DNA from: Macrosoma leucophasiata
Lineage: Eukaryota; Arthropoda; Insecta; Lepidoptera; Hedylidae
Assembly: GCA_036365455.1 (NCBI GenBank)
Contig: JAWQUS010000016.1
Span: forward strand, 19,863,001 to 19,927,000
Length of the DNA stretch: 64,000 nucleotides
Direction: 5' to 3'
Each line of letters starts with the position of its first letter. Within the stretch, counting starts at the first letter, position 1. The position numbers and the translations under genes are program-made. Shown here one piece after another: positions 26,101 to 37,818 of the stretch. Under the pieces are notes generated by a model, which searched no databases, was not told the origin of the DNA, and was given only the letters and a program-made list of their open reading frames with translations.

Positions 26101-26827
26101 TATCTCCTAAAATCTGGGGTTTCGACCTGAGGGGGGAGGTATAAGGGGGTTGGTTGCCTCCCTCCCCTCCCCCCCTCCCCCCTTACCCCCACAAACCAAC
26201 GGTAATTGTTGGAAAGTTTTACCATTAATAGTGTTTACAATACTTAGAAATTTTGTACCGGTGGCAGAGTTCCAATGTAGGAGGGTGTAGGCACCACCGC
26301 ATTACCTAATCTATCTGCTGCCAAATGGTAGTGTTCAGCACCATCGTGTTCTGGTTATGACGTAACAACTAAAGTCTCCAGTCTGGCAACGCCTCTGCAT
26401 TTTGGCCTCTGGTCTTTGTGAGAGTGTCTATAGTAGAATGCAGTCATTACTGAACTTTTTATATAAAATAAATTAATGTAAAGTTAAAAATAGAAGATTC
26501 CAACAGGAAAAGCAACAGATAATATTATAGTACTTAAAGCACAGAAATTTTACAGAATCTACTGGGATGAGGCGTCGAAAAACATAGGTTTAAATAATTT
26601 ATTCCAACTTTGTTAATGTTCCTAAATACTTGACTGTATAGTGAAGCTTATGTTACTTTGTTTTTAATAAAAATAATTGGATTCTTACCAATAATATAGT
26701 CATATGTAGTTTCCACCGGATCCACATTTAAAAACCCGTCCTTGTAATAGATTAAATAAGTTAACACAATAAATAGGAATCTAATGATACTGAATAAGTA
26801 AAATAGCAGTGTTTGCAACAAAGCCAT
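23198..26827 (-). CDS. GMC-family FAD-dependent oxidoreductase
   Basis: Three exons on the minus strand, 26827-26689, 25206-25004 and 24634-23198, join with matching phases (GTAAGA and GTAAGT donors, CAG acceptors) to give 592 aa, the usual size for insect glucose-dehydrogenase-like proteins. The N-terminus (LLFYLFSIIRFLFIVLTYL) is a strongly hydrophobic signal or anchor. Exon 2 opens with the dinucleotide-binding motif VGSGTAGSLIAHRL, completed across the exon 1/2 junction, and VIEAG. Exon 3 begins with the GMC signature GKIFGGSSKMNNMIHVRG. The C-terminal catalytic region has SYHPVGTC (His near residue 504) and SANINAAVAM (Asn near 547). These enzymes oxidise alcohols or sugars using FAD. 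The substrate cannot be told; ecdysone oxidase and glucose dehydrogenase are related possibilities. The sequence departs from typical GMC text at several positions. Confidence 0.9.
24782..24985 (+). repeat. SINE-C, head-truncated copy in a GMC intron
   Basis: It contains GTTTCCAAGTGCCATCCTTGG, TCGTGGGTGTTTGCATGCATG and CATTAACCTCTGC, aligned to the SINE-C body. It ends 19 bases from the end of GMC exon 2. Confidence 0.7.
25207..26256. other. GMC intron 1, unannotated part
   Basis: No exon. The motif GCAGTTGAGATCGTTTTCACGTAC near 25737 recurs near 32474 and marks a small unclassified element. A GC-rich AGCGAGCGAAGCGAGCG stretch lies at 25866-25882. A pyrimidine/purine-biased tract (CCTCCCTCCCC) lies near 26158-26190. 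Confidence 0.5.
26257..26452 (+). repeat. SINE-A copy in GMC intron 1
   Basis: Head ACCGGTGGCAGAGTTCC, core CCAAATGGTAGTGTTCAGC, ends near GAATGCAGTCATTACTGAAC without the final tail. Confidence 0.75.
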
Positions 26828-27454
26828 GGTTGTTTAGAGAGTAAATTAACATATTTTTTATTAAAGAAAATAAGAATCGAGGATATGTTTATATTTTCAG
26901 TAACAAAAAAATAACCTCTAAATGTCAAGATTGACAATTTCAGTTTTTTTTTAATAATTCGTTTACGCCATGGATTCAGGTCTTTTGCCAATCATCATTA
27001 TTTCTTCTTCTTCATAAATATGAATTTCCATACTACTCCATTTTCCATACGGAAATTGACGATAGTTAGATGGTTCCATATAAAATATGATGAGATAGAT
27101 CCACTAAAGTGACTTTATAAGGAGTTTTTACGAAGTTTTGGAGTCAACACGAAAAATCACCACCAATCTACTAATTAAACCATTTCGCTCTCCTTTGGTA
27201 TGCGTCACACGCCAATGCGTTCCGTTCGCCTCGGTCACGGCACGCCCTTTCGCTTTTCTATCTGACTAAATTCCAACCTTACCATACATCACAAAATATG
27301 TTTATTTTGTGACGGTTCGGCACGCTTTCGGTTCGCTGTCTATTTGACACGGGCTTTAGCTGAAAATGCGTTATAAAATAAAAGCGTACTAATGAAAATT
27401 AATTATAATTGATTTAATAAAATTTGGTTCATCACCATCACAGTTCATCTTAAC

Positions 27455-30400
27455 TTATACATGTAATATTTGTGGTTCTAATTTTAGCCTCTCTATCGTT
27501 TCTTGGGGCATACAATATGTTGGATTGACTGCTTTAATTCTGGAGTTGCCTAGTAAAGAGAGGCCAGCCAATCCGAAGAGGGTGTGGAAGGGATCCGGGA
27601 TATCGCCCGGTCGGTCGCTGAACCCGCCAGTTTCTGCGTCCTGGCATGCTAATATGAATTGTTCTAGGCTTTTCTTGTCCACCCAGTGTATCCTGTTCAA
27701 CATGGACAGAGATGACATCACCCACCTGTAAAATGAATATTTGTTTATTTTTACTGGTGGTACAGTTCGCAGCTTAGTACCTAGTCCATCTATGGCATTT
27801 ACTTCTTAAGCCTATAAGCTTACCACGAGTAGCAGAGATCTGGAAGTTTCTCGGGTCTACCGTTGAGGCCGCCACTGGGCAGTTGCCGTTCGCAAAGCCA
27901 CCACGCCACCTCGTCCGCTCGCAACGCATCCATACGCTTGCATATTGATAATGTGCCCACACAGCAGTATATTAAACCTGCGGAAAGAAGAGAAGTCATG
28001 TCATATATTTTATTGTTTGCAAAAAAACAAATCTAAGGACCCTTTGATAACTAGTAAGGCCGTTTTTATGATTGCCTTCGACCTCTAGTAATTATACAAG
28101 ACGACTGCCTCAGTAACCTAGTAGTAGTAGCCACTACTACTACCCCGGCATAGTAGTAGTGGCCTGCTACTCCTAGGCCCGATTTCCCGGTCGGGGGCTC
28201 TGTAAAATCCTTTATCTCTGGTTCTATTGAGATTATTTCTAAACCTGTAACTGCGCGCTTGTTTAGCAGAGCATTCAAGCAAACATGCAAATACCGCAGG
28301 TGGAACTGGGAAAATAGACTTTTATTGCATTAAAACATCAACAGTTTATACCTGCATGGCTTTCAGAGCCAGGTTTAGAGCCGAAGCCGCCGTCGAAGTT
28401 CATGCAGCTGAGCACGAACTCCACTGTCTTGTTAACATTTATAGCGTCCAGCCGCTGCAGCAGCGATAAACACATCACGGCGCAGAACGAAAACCTGGTG
28501 TCCACTTCGCCCCATTTGTCCCCTGCAAATGTGGGTGGTACAATCACATTGTGTTCGTTTCTTGTGAATATATAATAATAATATGTATAATATATTTAAA
28601 AATTGGCTCATATTTGAATAATCGTTTTAATTGCTGATAGCAACATTTTTAATAATTGATCCTCTTTCTCTGATACGAAAACTAAATCAAGTCAAATCTA
28701 TAATTTCTTGAACTGTACATATTTTAACATGTATAATAACAAAAAATCTTTGAGAAGTAGAAAATTTTCTTAGTTACATAGGTACGCGGCTAGTATGGAT
28801 CGTAAGCGATCTATTTGGTTAAGAGATACGGGCGCGGTCGGGTGTGTGATGGGTGACCGCTAGTGGCAAATTAAAATGCGCGTTTCCAGCAACGGGACGT
28901 ATAATGGGTTGCCATTATTATATTTTTATTATAAAAAATATAGTATGAAAAAATATCAATTACATAAAAATACAAATTGCAATTTTTGTTTCATATAATT
29001 TTACTTTTTATTCCAACTAATCTCTTCTGCTGCCGAATGGTACAGTTCAAACTATCGTGTTTTGGTTAGATGGCAATGTGTCCTCCCCCCTCCCCTCTTG
29101 CCCTAATTGGTATTCATAGAGCAGGGGCAAGTGGTGTAAAGCACATTGTGTCTGCATTTTATTCTCTGGTTTAACTCGAGCTCAAAGTAAAAAATAACGG
29201 TCTTGATTGGTTTAGTATTTTTTATTTAACCTACCAAAAAAGCTGCCATCCTCCTGTTGCAAGGCAGCTACAAATCTCACAACACCTTCAACATCGACGG
29301 CGTCGAGTCTGTCGTACATCGCGAGCACCTGAAATGTTTAAATAAAAACATCCAAATATGTACGTATAGAAATTTTAGAGAAAATGCAAAAGATCATGTA
29401 ATGTAAGCATTTCGAATAAATTTCATCTTAAGCGCATACACACTGAGCCCCGCCGACCTATATCGGAAACTTTTTGCCAACACGGGTTAGTTGGCAGCTT
29501 TACTCATTGCAAGTCGGAAAAGTTTGTCGCATGTCGGTAGCTTGAGATGACGAACTTACTTTGTCACTACCGCTCGAGTGTCGCCAGGCAACTGAGCGTA
29601 CCTGAGCGTACGTCTGTAAACCGCCAACATGTCGACGGGCAACACGTGAGGGCTCAGGTTGCCGACATGATTCATTTCATATAGACCGCCGAGAGATTCA
29701 AGCAATTGTAATTTCTTAAATAATCTGATATCTGACCTGAACGGCACTCAATGTGTACAACATATGTGGATCATGTCCATTGCTGGCCGATATTCCACCA
29801 CTCTCGCTGTCTTGACAGGATGTTATAAACTCTATTATCTCTTCTTTGGGCATTCTGGAAATATGTTCAATCAGTTTACATGAATAATGTATTGGAATAC
29901 TAAACTTGGTTTAACATCATTTTACACAGGGTAGGCAGGGGGAAGTAAATAATCATACACACATATAAAGATGTAAAGCTGGTAGGGCTCCAGTGACGGA
30001 GCTCGCGGGCATATGTACCACCGCACTACCTAATATACTTGCCGCTAATTTGTAGTGTTCAGCACTATTGTGTTCCGGTCAGGTGGTAATGTTCTACCCT
30101 GTTATTTCCACATTTATTACATTAAAAAAAAACTTTTTTGTCAATTTGTTTTATTTCCTGTATATTGGATTGTTATGTTAAAGAAATATAACTTCTTACA
30201 TGTGTACAAGTACACATACTGTTTTGCTGGTGATAGAGCTCCAGTGAAGGAGTTAATGAGTATAGGCACCATTGCATCATCTTATCTACTAGGTGCTAAA
30301 GGGAAGTGCGCAGCATTATAATATTTGTGTCAGGTGGCAATATAATTTCTCCGTAATTTCTGGCACAATTGCAAAATATCTTTGGAGTGTCAACATACAT

Positions 30401-31190
30401 TGGAAACAATGGATTTATGTCCATGCTTAAATGCCATTACAACATTTCATATTTTAGTAGTTATTATGGGGTCAGACTTTAAGGCTTAAAGGCACATTAT
30501 AGGTGTACCTGATGTGTATTGTATAGGTCCCACTGCTTAACCTATTAGCCAGTATCAGCATCAAATGCCAGAAGAGGAGGCATATACATTCTATAGACTA
30601 ATCTAGTGGGTCTACATCTATACTATGCATAGAGCAACACCGGAGGGGAGTAGCCATATGCAGGCTTTCCCCTCTGTCAAAGTTCAAGCACAAATGGGCC
30701 TATACCTGTCGCCTAGACCTAGATGTTTAAATGTGTGCGTGAAATTGTGTGAGTTTCGTAGTAATACAAGATTTTTGTAGTGTGCGTGAGTGTCGCACGC
30801 ATTTCCCCCCACAAAAAAATTAAGACTGTTTTGCATCGGTAATACACGCTATGGCTACTCCCCTCCGGTCCGCCGCGACCGGTGAGCCGCGTTGCTCTAT
30901 GATACTATGTAATTTTATTATAAAGTTTCTGCAGCAAAGTACTTGTGAAAAGTAAAAGATTCGTTAAATAATAATTAGCGGTCTATTTCACAATACCTTG
31001 AAGTCTGATCCATGAGTTCCATAGCAGTTAAACTCCAGTATATACCCGACATCCGTAGGTACTCTGTCATACAATATTCATAGTCATCTTTGTTCAGGCC
31101 GTAGCTGGCCAGATAGTCTGAATGCTTCTCCAAAAGCAGGGTTTTTGGTCGCTCCTCTGATAGAACTACATCCTTGGTGGTGAAAGACAT
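27455..31190 (-). CDS. RabGGTB: Geranylgeranyl transferase type-2 subunit beta
   Basis: This is the catalytic subunit that, with the alpha subunit and Rab escort protein, attaches geranylgeranyl groups to C-terminal cysteines of Rab GTPases in the cytosol. Six minus-strand exons (31190-30997, 29854-29737, 29328-29235, 28522-28352, 27977-27824, 27725-27455) join in phase to 333 aa, close to the 331 aa of vertebrate proteins. The N-terminus has [15 protein letters not shown] and [10 protein letters not shown]. Prenyltransferase alpha-alpha repeats follow, with [49 protein letters not shown] and [10 protein letters not shown]. Zinc ligands are visible as Asp239 and Cys241 (PDLCYS) and His291 (DPFHTLFG). 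All splice sites are GT-AG. An ATTAAA on the minus strand lies about 40 bases past the stop. The gene is expected to be constitutive and appears intact. Confidence 0.97.
28100..28300 (+). repeat. SINE-C copy, rearranged head, in RabGGTB intron
   Basis: It has CTGCCTCAGTAACCTAGTAG and TTATCTCTGGTTCTATTGAG. The head contains an inverted block (TAGTAGTAGCCACTACTACTA, 28122-28142) where the arms are locally palindromic. Confidence 0.65.
28785..28915 (-). repeat. LINE-tail-like repeat, internally deleted
   Basis: The reverse complement matches both ends of the repeat at 15640-15965 (CCATTATACGTCCC and CACTAGCGGTCACCCATCAC) but lacks the middle. Confidence 0.65.
29977..30130 (+). repeat. SINE-A with internal deletion
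   Basis: The head GGTAGGGCTCCAGTGACGG runs to TGTTATTTCC and then jumps to the tail ATTACATT plus As. It lies in RabGGTB intron 1. Confidence 0.75.
30224..30375 (+). repeat. SINE-A, diverged 5' half
   Basis: TGGTGATAGAGCTCCAGTGAAGG head and GTCAGGTGGCAATAT body, ending near TTCTGGCACAATTGC. Confidence 0.65.
30628..30901. mobile_element. MITE-F, 274-bp hAT-type MITE
   Basis: It begins CATAGAGCAACACCGG and ends CCGCGTTGCTCTATG. An 8-bp duplication ATACTATG flanks it (30620-30627 and 30902-30909). The block GAGGGGAGTAGCCAT is inverted near both ends. The 8-bp duplication and CA termini point to hAT. It lies in RabGGTB intron 1. Confidence 0.88.
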
Positions 31191-31608
31191 TTTGAGACTA
31201 TGACGGTTTTATTCTTAGATTGACATTTGTAATGTTTATGAAATGCCCAATAAATTGCAATTTCGGAACTGCTCGCAAAGATATTCAGAAATTCAGAACA
31301 ATTCGACTTCAAAAAACCACAATAAAAAATATGTCATGTCAACAACTCTGACACTTGTTTTTTTTTTTAATGGCAACCGCCAGTAGGCATAACTGCCAGC
31401 ATCACGTTTGATTAATTTAATTTAAATATTTATATACAAATTACTTATTCCGCGTAGTCATCATCTAATCTGAAAACAGACACATACACATATAAATATA
31501 TGGAACAACATGTACACAAAACACGAAACAACATGAATAATATAATGTTACAATGACAGAGGGTCAATGTAAATAATATTATAGAAATATATATAGATTT
31601 ACAGTTAT
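31191..31608. other. Region upstream of RabGGTB
   Basis: Bases just above 31190 hold the presumed promoter of RabGGTB (minus strand). No TATA box is evident. Beyond about 31370 the sequence is AT-rich and repeat-like. Confidence 0.35.
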
Positions 31609-31824
31609 TTACAATTTTAACTTAATTTTATATACAAAATCTACAAGTTCATGGAGGATGATAGGATTACAGAAAGAGAGGAGGTTTGGTATATTGGAGG
31701 GAAAAGGAAGTAATTTCTGGAGGGAACGAAGGAATTGAGAGCGATCGTACCACAGAGTACATTGTATATATGGATCGTACTTAAGACATGAGAAAAAAAA
31801 AACTTGATTTGACTTGACTGACAA
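31609..31824 (-). pseudogene. Possible non-LTR retrotransposon C-terminal fragment
   Basis: The minus-strand peptide contains CTLWYDRSQFLRSLQKLLPFP and ILHELVDFVYKIKLKL, reminiscent of the end of the RNase H/zinc-knuckle region of non-LTR elements. The match is by general pattern only. Confidence 0.35.
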
Positions 31825-32214
31825 TGTTTATCAGGGTTGCCAATGATTGTACTTCATATTCCTCAAAAACTGAAAACAAATTCCCCGGATTCAGGAAGAA
31901 AAAAAAAATCCATCATCTCATACATTCCCGACGAAATTATTTGAAGAAATAAGCTTCCACTAATTTAAATTACTACTTCAGGCATACGTGTGAGCAATAA
32001 AAAAAACGACGTGATCTCTACACACACACACACACACGTACTAAAATATTTAATGAATCCAGTTACTGGCAGAATAGTTTTCTTTTAATAAATTATTTAT
32101 TTCCTATTCTTTCTATTATAAACACCTAATTACTAGCATAACAATAATATAATATAATTACACATACATAGGTACAATAATTACATACCACCATAACCAC
32201 GTAGGTCGAGTTCT

Positions 32215-32375
32215 GTCTGATGATGCTGTCAAGTCTTAGGAATCGGCGTGCATATATGAAGAGAATGATGAAGGTAGATGAGAGGTATGCCAGGACCGGG
32301 ATATCTGGCGCTCTACACTCTCTGCCCACCTCGTTAGGGACCTGGCGTGAAGATATGTACATACATACATACACG
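32215..32375 (-). repeat. Repeat-E copy
   Basis: The reverse complement carries CTTCACGCCAGGTCCCTAAC, GATATCCCGGTCCTGGCATA and GCACGCCGATTCCTAAGAC, shared with copies at 51900, 54490 and 57825. Confidence 0.75.
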
Positions 32376-32758
32376 TACAACCTAACCTAAACATTTTTTC
32401 TGTAGAAGACTTCTTGGTGGAGTTGGTAGTCACTCTTAACTCTTTTAGTATGAGAAAACGATCTGAGGTGACATCTTGCAGTTGAGATCGTTTTCACGTA
32501 CTAACAAAAGATTTTAGGACTTTAGCTGGACAAATAATTATTTATTCATACGGTCACTAGCAGAATAGACTAAGCCCAATATTTACCCTAAGCTTGAAAT
32601 TCCCCACAATTTGAGGGATTTTACCACAAATTGGCAACCCTTGGATATAATGATCTGTGGTCACAGATCACAGAACACAGAATGTTTGTTTTAATTTTGA
32701 TACTTAGTCTAAGTATCATTCATTGATAGGTACTTATGGTGAGATTCATTCGTGTATA

Positions 32759-33034
32759 ATTTTCTGTATCTGCGATAGAGGAAGTCTTGTGTCGCTTGGT
32801 TATTGGTCTGTGTTGTGTCGAGTCTAATGGTGAGATTCACAGACCGCACTACGACTTTACTTTCGAGCAAAGTACGCTTCGAACTGTCAAATCCCATACA
32901 TTTCTGACAGTTCTAAGCATACTTTGCTCAAAGTAAAGTCGTAGTGCGGTCTGTGAATCTCACCATTAGACTCGACACAACACAGACCAATAACCAAGCG
33001 ACACAAGACTTCCTCTATCGCAGATACAGAAAAT
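32759..33034. repeat. Long foldback with ~130-bp arms
   Basis: Arm 32759-32888 is the reverse complement of 32906-33034 with one indel and two mismatches, all near the 17-base centre. The outer ~100 bp are perfect. Inside the arm, AATGGTGAGATTCACAGACC marks a second nested palindrome boundary. A transcript would form a long hairpin. No coding content. Confidence 0.9.
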
Positions 33035-33291
33035 TGTACACGTAAATACGTTAGGTACTCACTATAATTTATTTTACGCCATGGAGCAAAGTCTTTTGCA
33101 GTCAACCTTCACTAATTTTCACCTTACCATACAATCTCTTACCATTAAGTCTCCAGTAGGTACGAACAGTTTTTGCGCTAAACCGTGGAGGGACACAGAC
33201 AGACATGGCGAAACTACAGGAACGCGATGGCATGGCATATCTCTGTCTATCTTTTAAGGATAGCTTACTAATTAATAATTATATCCATTAT

Positions 33292-33436
33292 CCCCCTTAT
33301 TCATAAACGTACTTTAGATACGTTTTAGCTATAGAATACTTTGTCTTTGTCAGTTGCATTGTCAAATGTGCAGGATAGAAAAAGACAAAGGAGAGATTAG
33401 CGACACTTTAGCTAAAATACGTTTATGATTAAGGGG
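33292..33436. mobile_element. MITE-G, second near-identical copy
   Basis: CCCCCTTATTCATAAACGTA to ACGTTTATGATTAAGGGG, differing from the copy at 17744 at only a handful of positions. Confidence 0.8.
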
Positions 33437-33693
33437 ATATATCATTATGAAATTGGTAAGTAACTTACAATGCCGTTACTGGAAAGCTAATTACAGCAAT
33501 ACAGTAAGTACCTATTAATCCCTAAAAAATAAATACCATTGTATACTCTTTGTTATATACTTACTTACTTACCTTACGCATTTCACGCACATTATTATAA
33601 TATACGACACTTTAATTTTAAAATGAATATTCTTAGAAGCTGTCGTAAAAATAACGCGCGAGAAAATAAACTTTAAATAAAACCATAGATTTA

Positions 33694-34578
33694 CTAGCTT
33701 TTGCCCGCGACTTCGTTCGCGTGGACTTCAGGTTCGTCCCGTCTAGTCTAGTAATAAGTAAGAAATACGGTAACTAACTGCAGAGCCCTAATTTGTACGT
33801 GTAACTCCTAACCAAAAAGAAATCGCTAGTGCCTTGAAAATTCGCAAAACGGACACAACCGTCAACGACGTCTGCCCTCACGCGTCTGCCCGCGTTCGGG
33901 TCGCGCACTCAGCGATGAGCCACTTCTTCCCCACCGCACCTACCCCGCTCCCCCCACGCCCCGTTCGCCTGGCGCCGCTGCCGGTATTTATCACCGAAAC
34001 GGTATTTATCGCCGAAATTGCTATGACTCTGCATTTTAAATCTGTGATATCTTCGAAAATATTTATTTAATTTACATGCTGTAAAAAGCCATATTGATCT
34101 TTATTAAATGCACAATGTATTTAAGATACTTAATTGGATAGGGATTAATACTGTATTGCTTAAAATCGCTTCGTAAATAAGCCATTATTTCTCGTACAAA
34201 GTAAAGGATAAAAAATGGTTATTGTGGGTTATTCCTAAGAGATAAACATATACCATCACGGACTTTTTTGTAGACCTTTTTAAGTTGTACAATACTGTAG
34301 TAAATTGTTTTGATCTATCTTGTAGGATTCAGTCAGCGTTTGCAATGTAAGCGCAAAAAATGTGTTTTTTCTACGACCTCACATTAAAAACCTCAAAAAT
34401 TGTAGCCTATGTGTTATTCTGATGTATAAGCTATAGCCTATGTGTTATTCTGATGTATAAGCTATATTGTGGTAAAGTTTCATTCAAATCCATTCAGTAG
34501 TTTTTACGTGAAAGAGTAACAAACATCCATACATCCATACATACAAACTTTCGCCTTTATAATAGTAGTAGGATTATC
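33694..34578 (-). mobile_element. Helitron-type non-autonomous element
   Basis: On the minus strand the 3' end reads a GC hairpin (CGCGAACGAAGTCGCGGGC) followed by CTAG at 33697-33694, the classical Helitron terminus. The 5' part on the minus strand is TATTATAAAGGCGAAAGTTTG near 34567. A 32-bp segment (TAGCCTATGTGTTATTCTGA) is duplicated in tandem near 34404-34465. The middle contains a GC-rich block (33840-34020). No Rep/helicase is present. Confidence 0.65.
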
Positions 34579-34888
34579 TACTTCGATTCAAACATAATTG
34601 GATGGAGAACATACAAAAGATGGCACTGGCCGGTCAAAAAAAGACAATGGTACGTTTTCCCGGTGAGCTTGTGTATAATATTTATGAGTGGTTTGTATCA
34701 TTGTCGGGTTGACCTCACAATTAACCCTACAGCCTTGCCTACAACTCATCTTCTGACACGAGTGACATTTTATCAATGAGATAGATATTAACCTTCAAGC
34801 GGGCGCGCGGTCATTTGAACCGGCGGTATTCACTCTTAACCCTAAAGATCTAATTGAAACGTTAGGGGGTAATAAACACCGATTTTTG

Positions 34889-35068
34889 ACTGGTGGTAGA
34901 GTTTCAGTGCAGGAGCTTGAGGGCACCACCGCGTTGCTTAATCTTTCTGCTTCTAAATGGTAGTGTTCAGCACTATCGTTCGGCGTGTTCCGGTTAGATA
35001 ATGTGTGGCCCTGTTTTATCTATCACAAGAAATAACATACTTAGGTCTCAAAGGTGGCATGACAGTAT
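34889..35068 (+). repeat. SINE-A, tail-truncated copy
   Basis: Head ACTGGTGGTAGAGTTTCAG, core TAAATGGTAGTGTTCAGCAC, ends near TCTCAAAGGTGGC. Confidence 0.75.
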
Positions 35069-35169
35069 CCAACAAAAAATATTGCATACAGACTTTAGGA
35101 AGGAGACTGCGGCTTATTCGTTCTCTAGAGCGATATCTCTTTCTCATCATACCTATATCAGAGAATATG

Positions 35170-35485
35170 TAATAATACTACGTATAGAATGGACACATTT
35201 GCCCGCATCACTCAACCCCTTCCCCGCTTATGGGCGACGGTTGCTATTTTGTATGTGCTACGCACACGTAAATACACGTCGCTGATTAATGTCTGTGTAA
35301 TAGAAACCAATTAAAGCGTTTGCATGGAATTTTGGCGAAGTGTCCGCGGTGTGCCTGTATGACGTTTGTCGACCATTTTGATCAAGGTTTGAGTGCAGCA
35401 GAGATAACGCTCCACGAAGTCGAAACAAGCCGATTGTTTCTTTCATAGGCTGTGCAATATTCTTGCTGTGTACTGTAGCCGTGTA
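35170..35485. repeat. Repeat-D copy
   Basis: It contains ATAATACTACGTATAGAATG, CTTATGGGCGACGGTTG, GCTACGCACACGTAAATACACG, GTCCGCGGTGTGCC and GTGCAGCAGAGATAACGC. This copy lacks the SINE-B found inside the 52390 copy, so it shows the empty site. Confidence 0.75.
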
Positions 35486-35505
35486 TACTGTCAGTCTACA
35501 TATAA

Positions 35506-37818
35506 ATCGATTTTAATATCGATTATTTCATATATCGATAAATCGATTTTAATATCGATTATTTTCAATATCGATTTTTTTCAAATATCGATTATGTAAA
35601 ATATCGATTATAATATCGATTATTTCAAACATCGATTTTCATATCGATTATGTTAAATATCGATTATAATATCGATTTTTATATCGATTATAAAAAAAAA
35701 TCGATTATTTCAAATATCGATTATTTTAAATATCGATTATCATATCGATTATTTCAAATATCGATTATCGTATCGATTATTTCAAATATAGATTATCATA
35801 TCGATTATTTCAAATATCGATAAATCGATTTTAATATCGATTATTTCAAATATCGATCATCATATCGATTATTTCAATATCGATTATTTCAAACATCGAT
35901 TTTCATATCGATTATTTCAAATAAAGATAAATCGATTTTAATATCGATTATTTCAAATAAAGATAAATCGATTTTAATATCGATTATTTCAAATATCGAT
36001 ACATCGATTTTAATAACGATTATTTCAAATATCGATACATCGATTTTAATACCGATTATTTTCAAAATTTCGATAAATCGATTTTAATATCGGTTATTTT
36101 CAATATCGATTTTAACATCGATTGTTTCAAATATCGATTATTTTAAATATCGATTATCATATCGATTATTTCAAATATCGATTATCATATCGATTATTTC
36201 AAATATCGATAAATCGATTTTCATATTGATAATTTGAAATATCGATTATCATATCGATTATTTCAAAAATCGATAAATCGATTTTAATATCGATTATTTC
36301 ATATATCGATAAATCGATTTTAATATCGATTATTTTCAATATCGATTTTTTTCAAATATCGATTATGTAAAATATCAATTATAATATCGATTATTTCAAA
36401 CATCGATTTTCATATCGATTATATTAAATATCGATTTCAATATCGATTATTTCAAACATCGATTTTCATATCGATTATTTCAAATATCGATTATCATATC
36501 GATTATTTCATATATCGATAAATCGATTTTCATATCGATTATCATATCGATTATTTCAAAAATCGATAAATCGATTTTAATATCGATTATTTCATATATC
36601 GAGAAATCGATTTTAATATCGATTATTTTAAATATCGATTTTAATATCGATTTTTTCAAATATCGATTATAATATCGATTATTTCAAACATCGATTTTCA
36701 TATCGATTATGTTAAATATCGATTATAATATCGATTTTTATATCGATTATTAAAAAAAAATCGATTTTTTCAAATACCGATTATTTTAAATATCGATTAT
36801 CATATCGATTATTTCAAATATCGATTATCATATCGATTATTTCAAATATCGATAAATCGATTTTAATAACGATTATTTCAAATATCGATTATAATATCGA
36901 TTATTTCAAACATCGATTTTCATATCGATTATGTTAAATATCGATTATAATATCGATTTTTATATCGATTATTAAAAAAAAATCGATTTTTTCAAATACC
37001 GATTATTTTAAATATCGATTATCATATCGATTATTTCAAATATCGATTATCATATCGATTATTTCAAATATCGATAAATCGATTTTAATAACGATTATTT
37101 CAAATATCGATCATCATATCGATTATTTCAATATCGATTATTTCAAACATCGAAAAATCGATCTTAATATCGAATATTTTCAATATCGATTATTTCAAAC
37201 ATCGATTTTCATATCGATTATTTCAAATATCGATTATCATATCGATTCTTTCAAATATCGATTAATTGATTTTAGTTTCGATTATTTCAAATATCGATTA
37301 TTTCAAACATCGATTTTCATATCGATTATTTCAAATATAGATTATCATATCGATTATTTCAAATATCGATAAATCGATTTTAATATCGATTATTTCAAAT
37401 ATCGATCATCATATCGATTATTTCAATATCGATTATTTCAAACATCGATTTTCATATCGATTATTTCAAATATCGATTATCATATCGATTATTTCAAATA
37501 AAGATAAATCGATTTTAATATCGATTATTTCATATATCGATAAATCGATTTTAATATCGATTATTTTCAATATCGATTTTTATATCGATTTTTTTCAAAT
37601 TACGATTATGTAAAATATCGATTATAATATCGATTATTTCAAACATCGATTTTCATATCGATTATGTTAAATATCGATTAAAATATAGATTTTTTTTATC
37701 GATTGTTAAAAAAAAATCGATTATTTCAAATATCGATTATTTTAAATATCGATTATCATATCGATTATTTCAAACATCGATTTTCATATCGATTATTTCA
37801 AATATCGATAAATCGATA
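35506..37818. repeat. ATCGAT satellite-like array, 2.3 kb
   Basis: An AT-rich array is built from short modules such as ATCGATTATTTCAAAT, ATCGATTATCAT, ATCGATAAATCGATTTTAAT and ATCGATTTTCAT, with ATCGAT about every 15-20 bases. It shows higher-order structure: a block around 36660-36880 repeats with a 222-bp offset (the CAAATACCG landmark at 36771 and 36993), and a longer block from about 35507 repeats near 36278. Exact TATCGATA octamers recur. No coding potential. It lies 0.7 kb upstream of the THAP transposase gene. Confidence 0.95.

Noticed and set aside
32378..32391. Interstitial telomere-like CCTAA repeats
   Set aside because: Only two to three units (also GGTTAGGTTAGG near 25826). Too short to be telomeric remnants.
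35506..37818. CRISPR array
   Set aside because: No constant repeat with unique spacers. The whole tract is ATCGAT modules in a eukaryotic genome.
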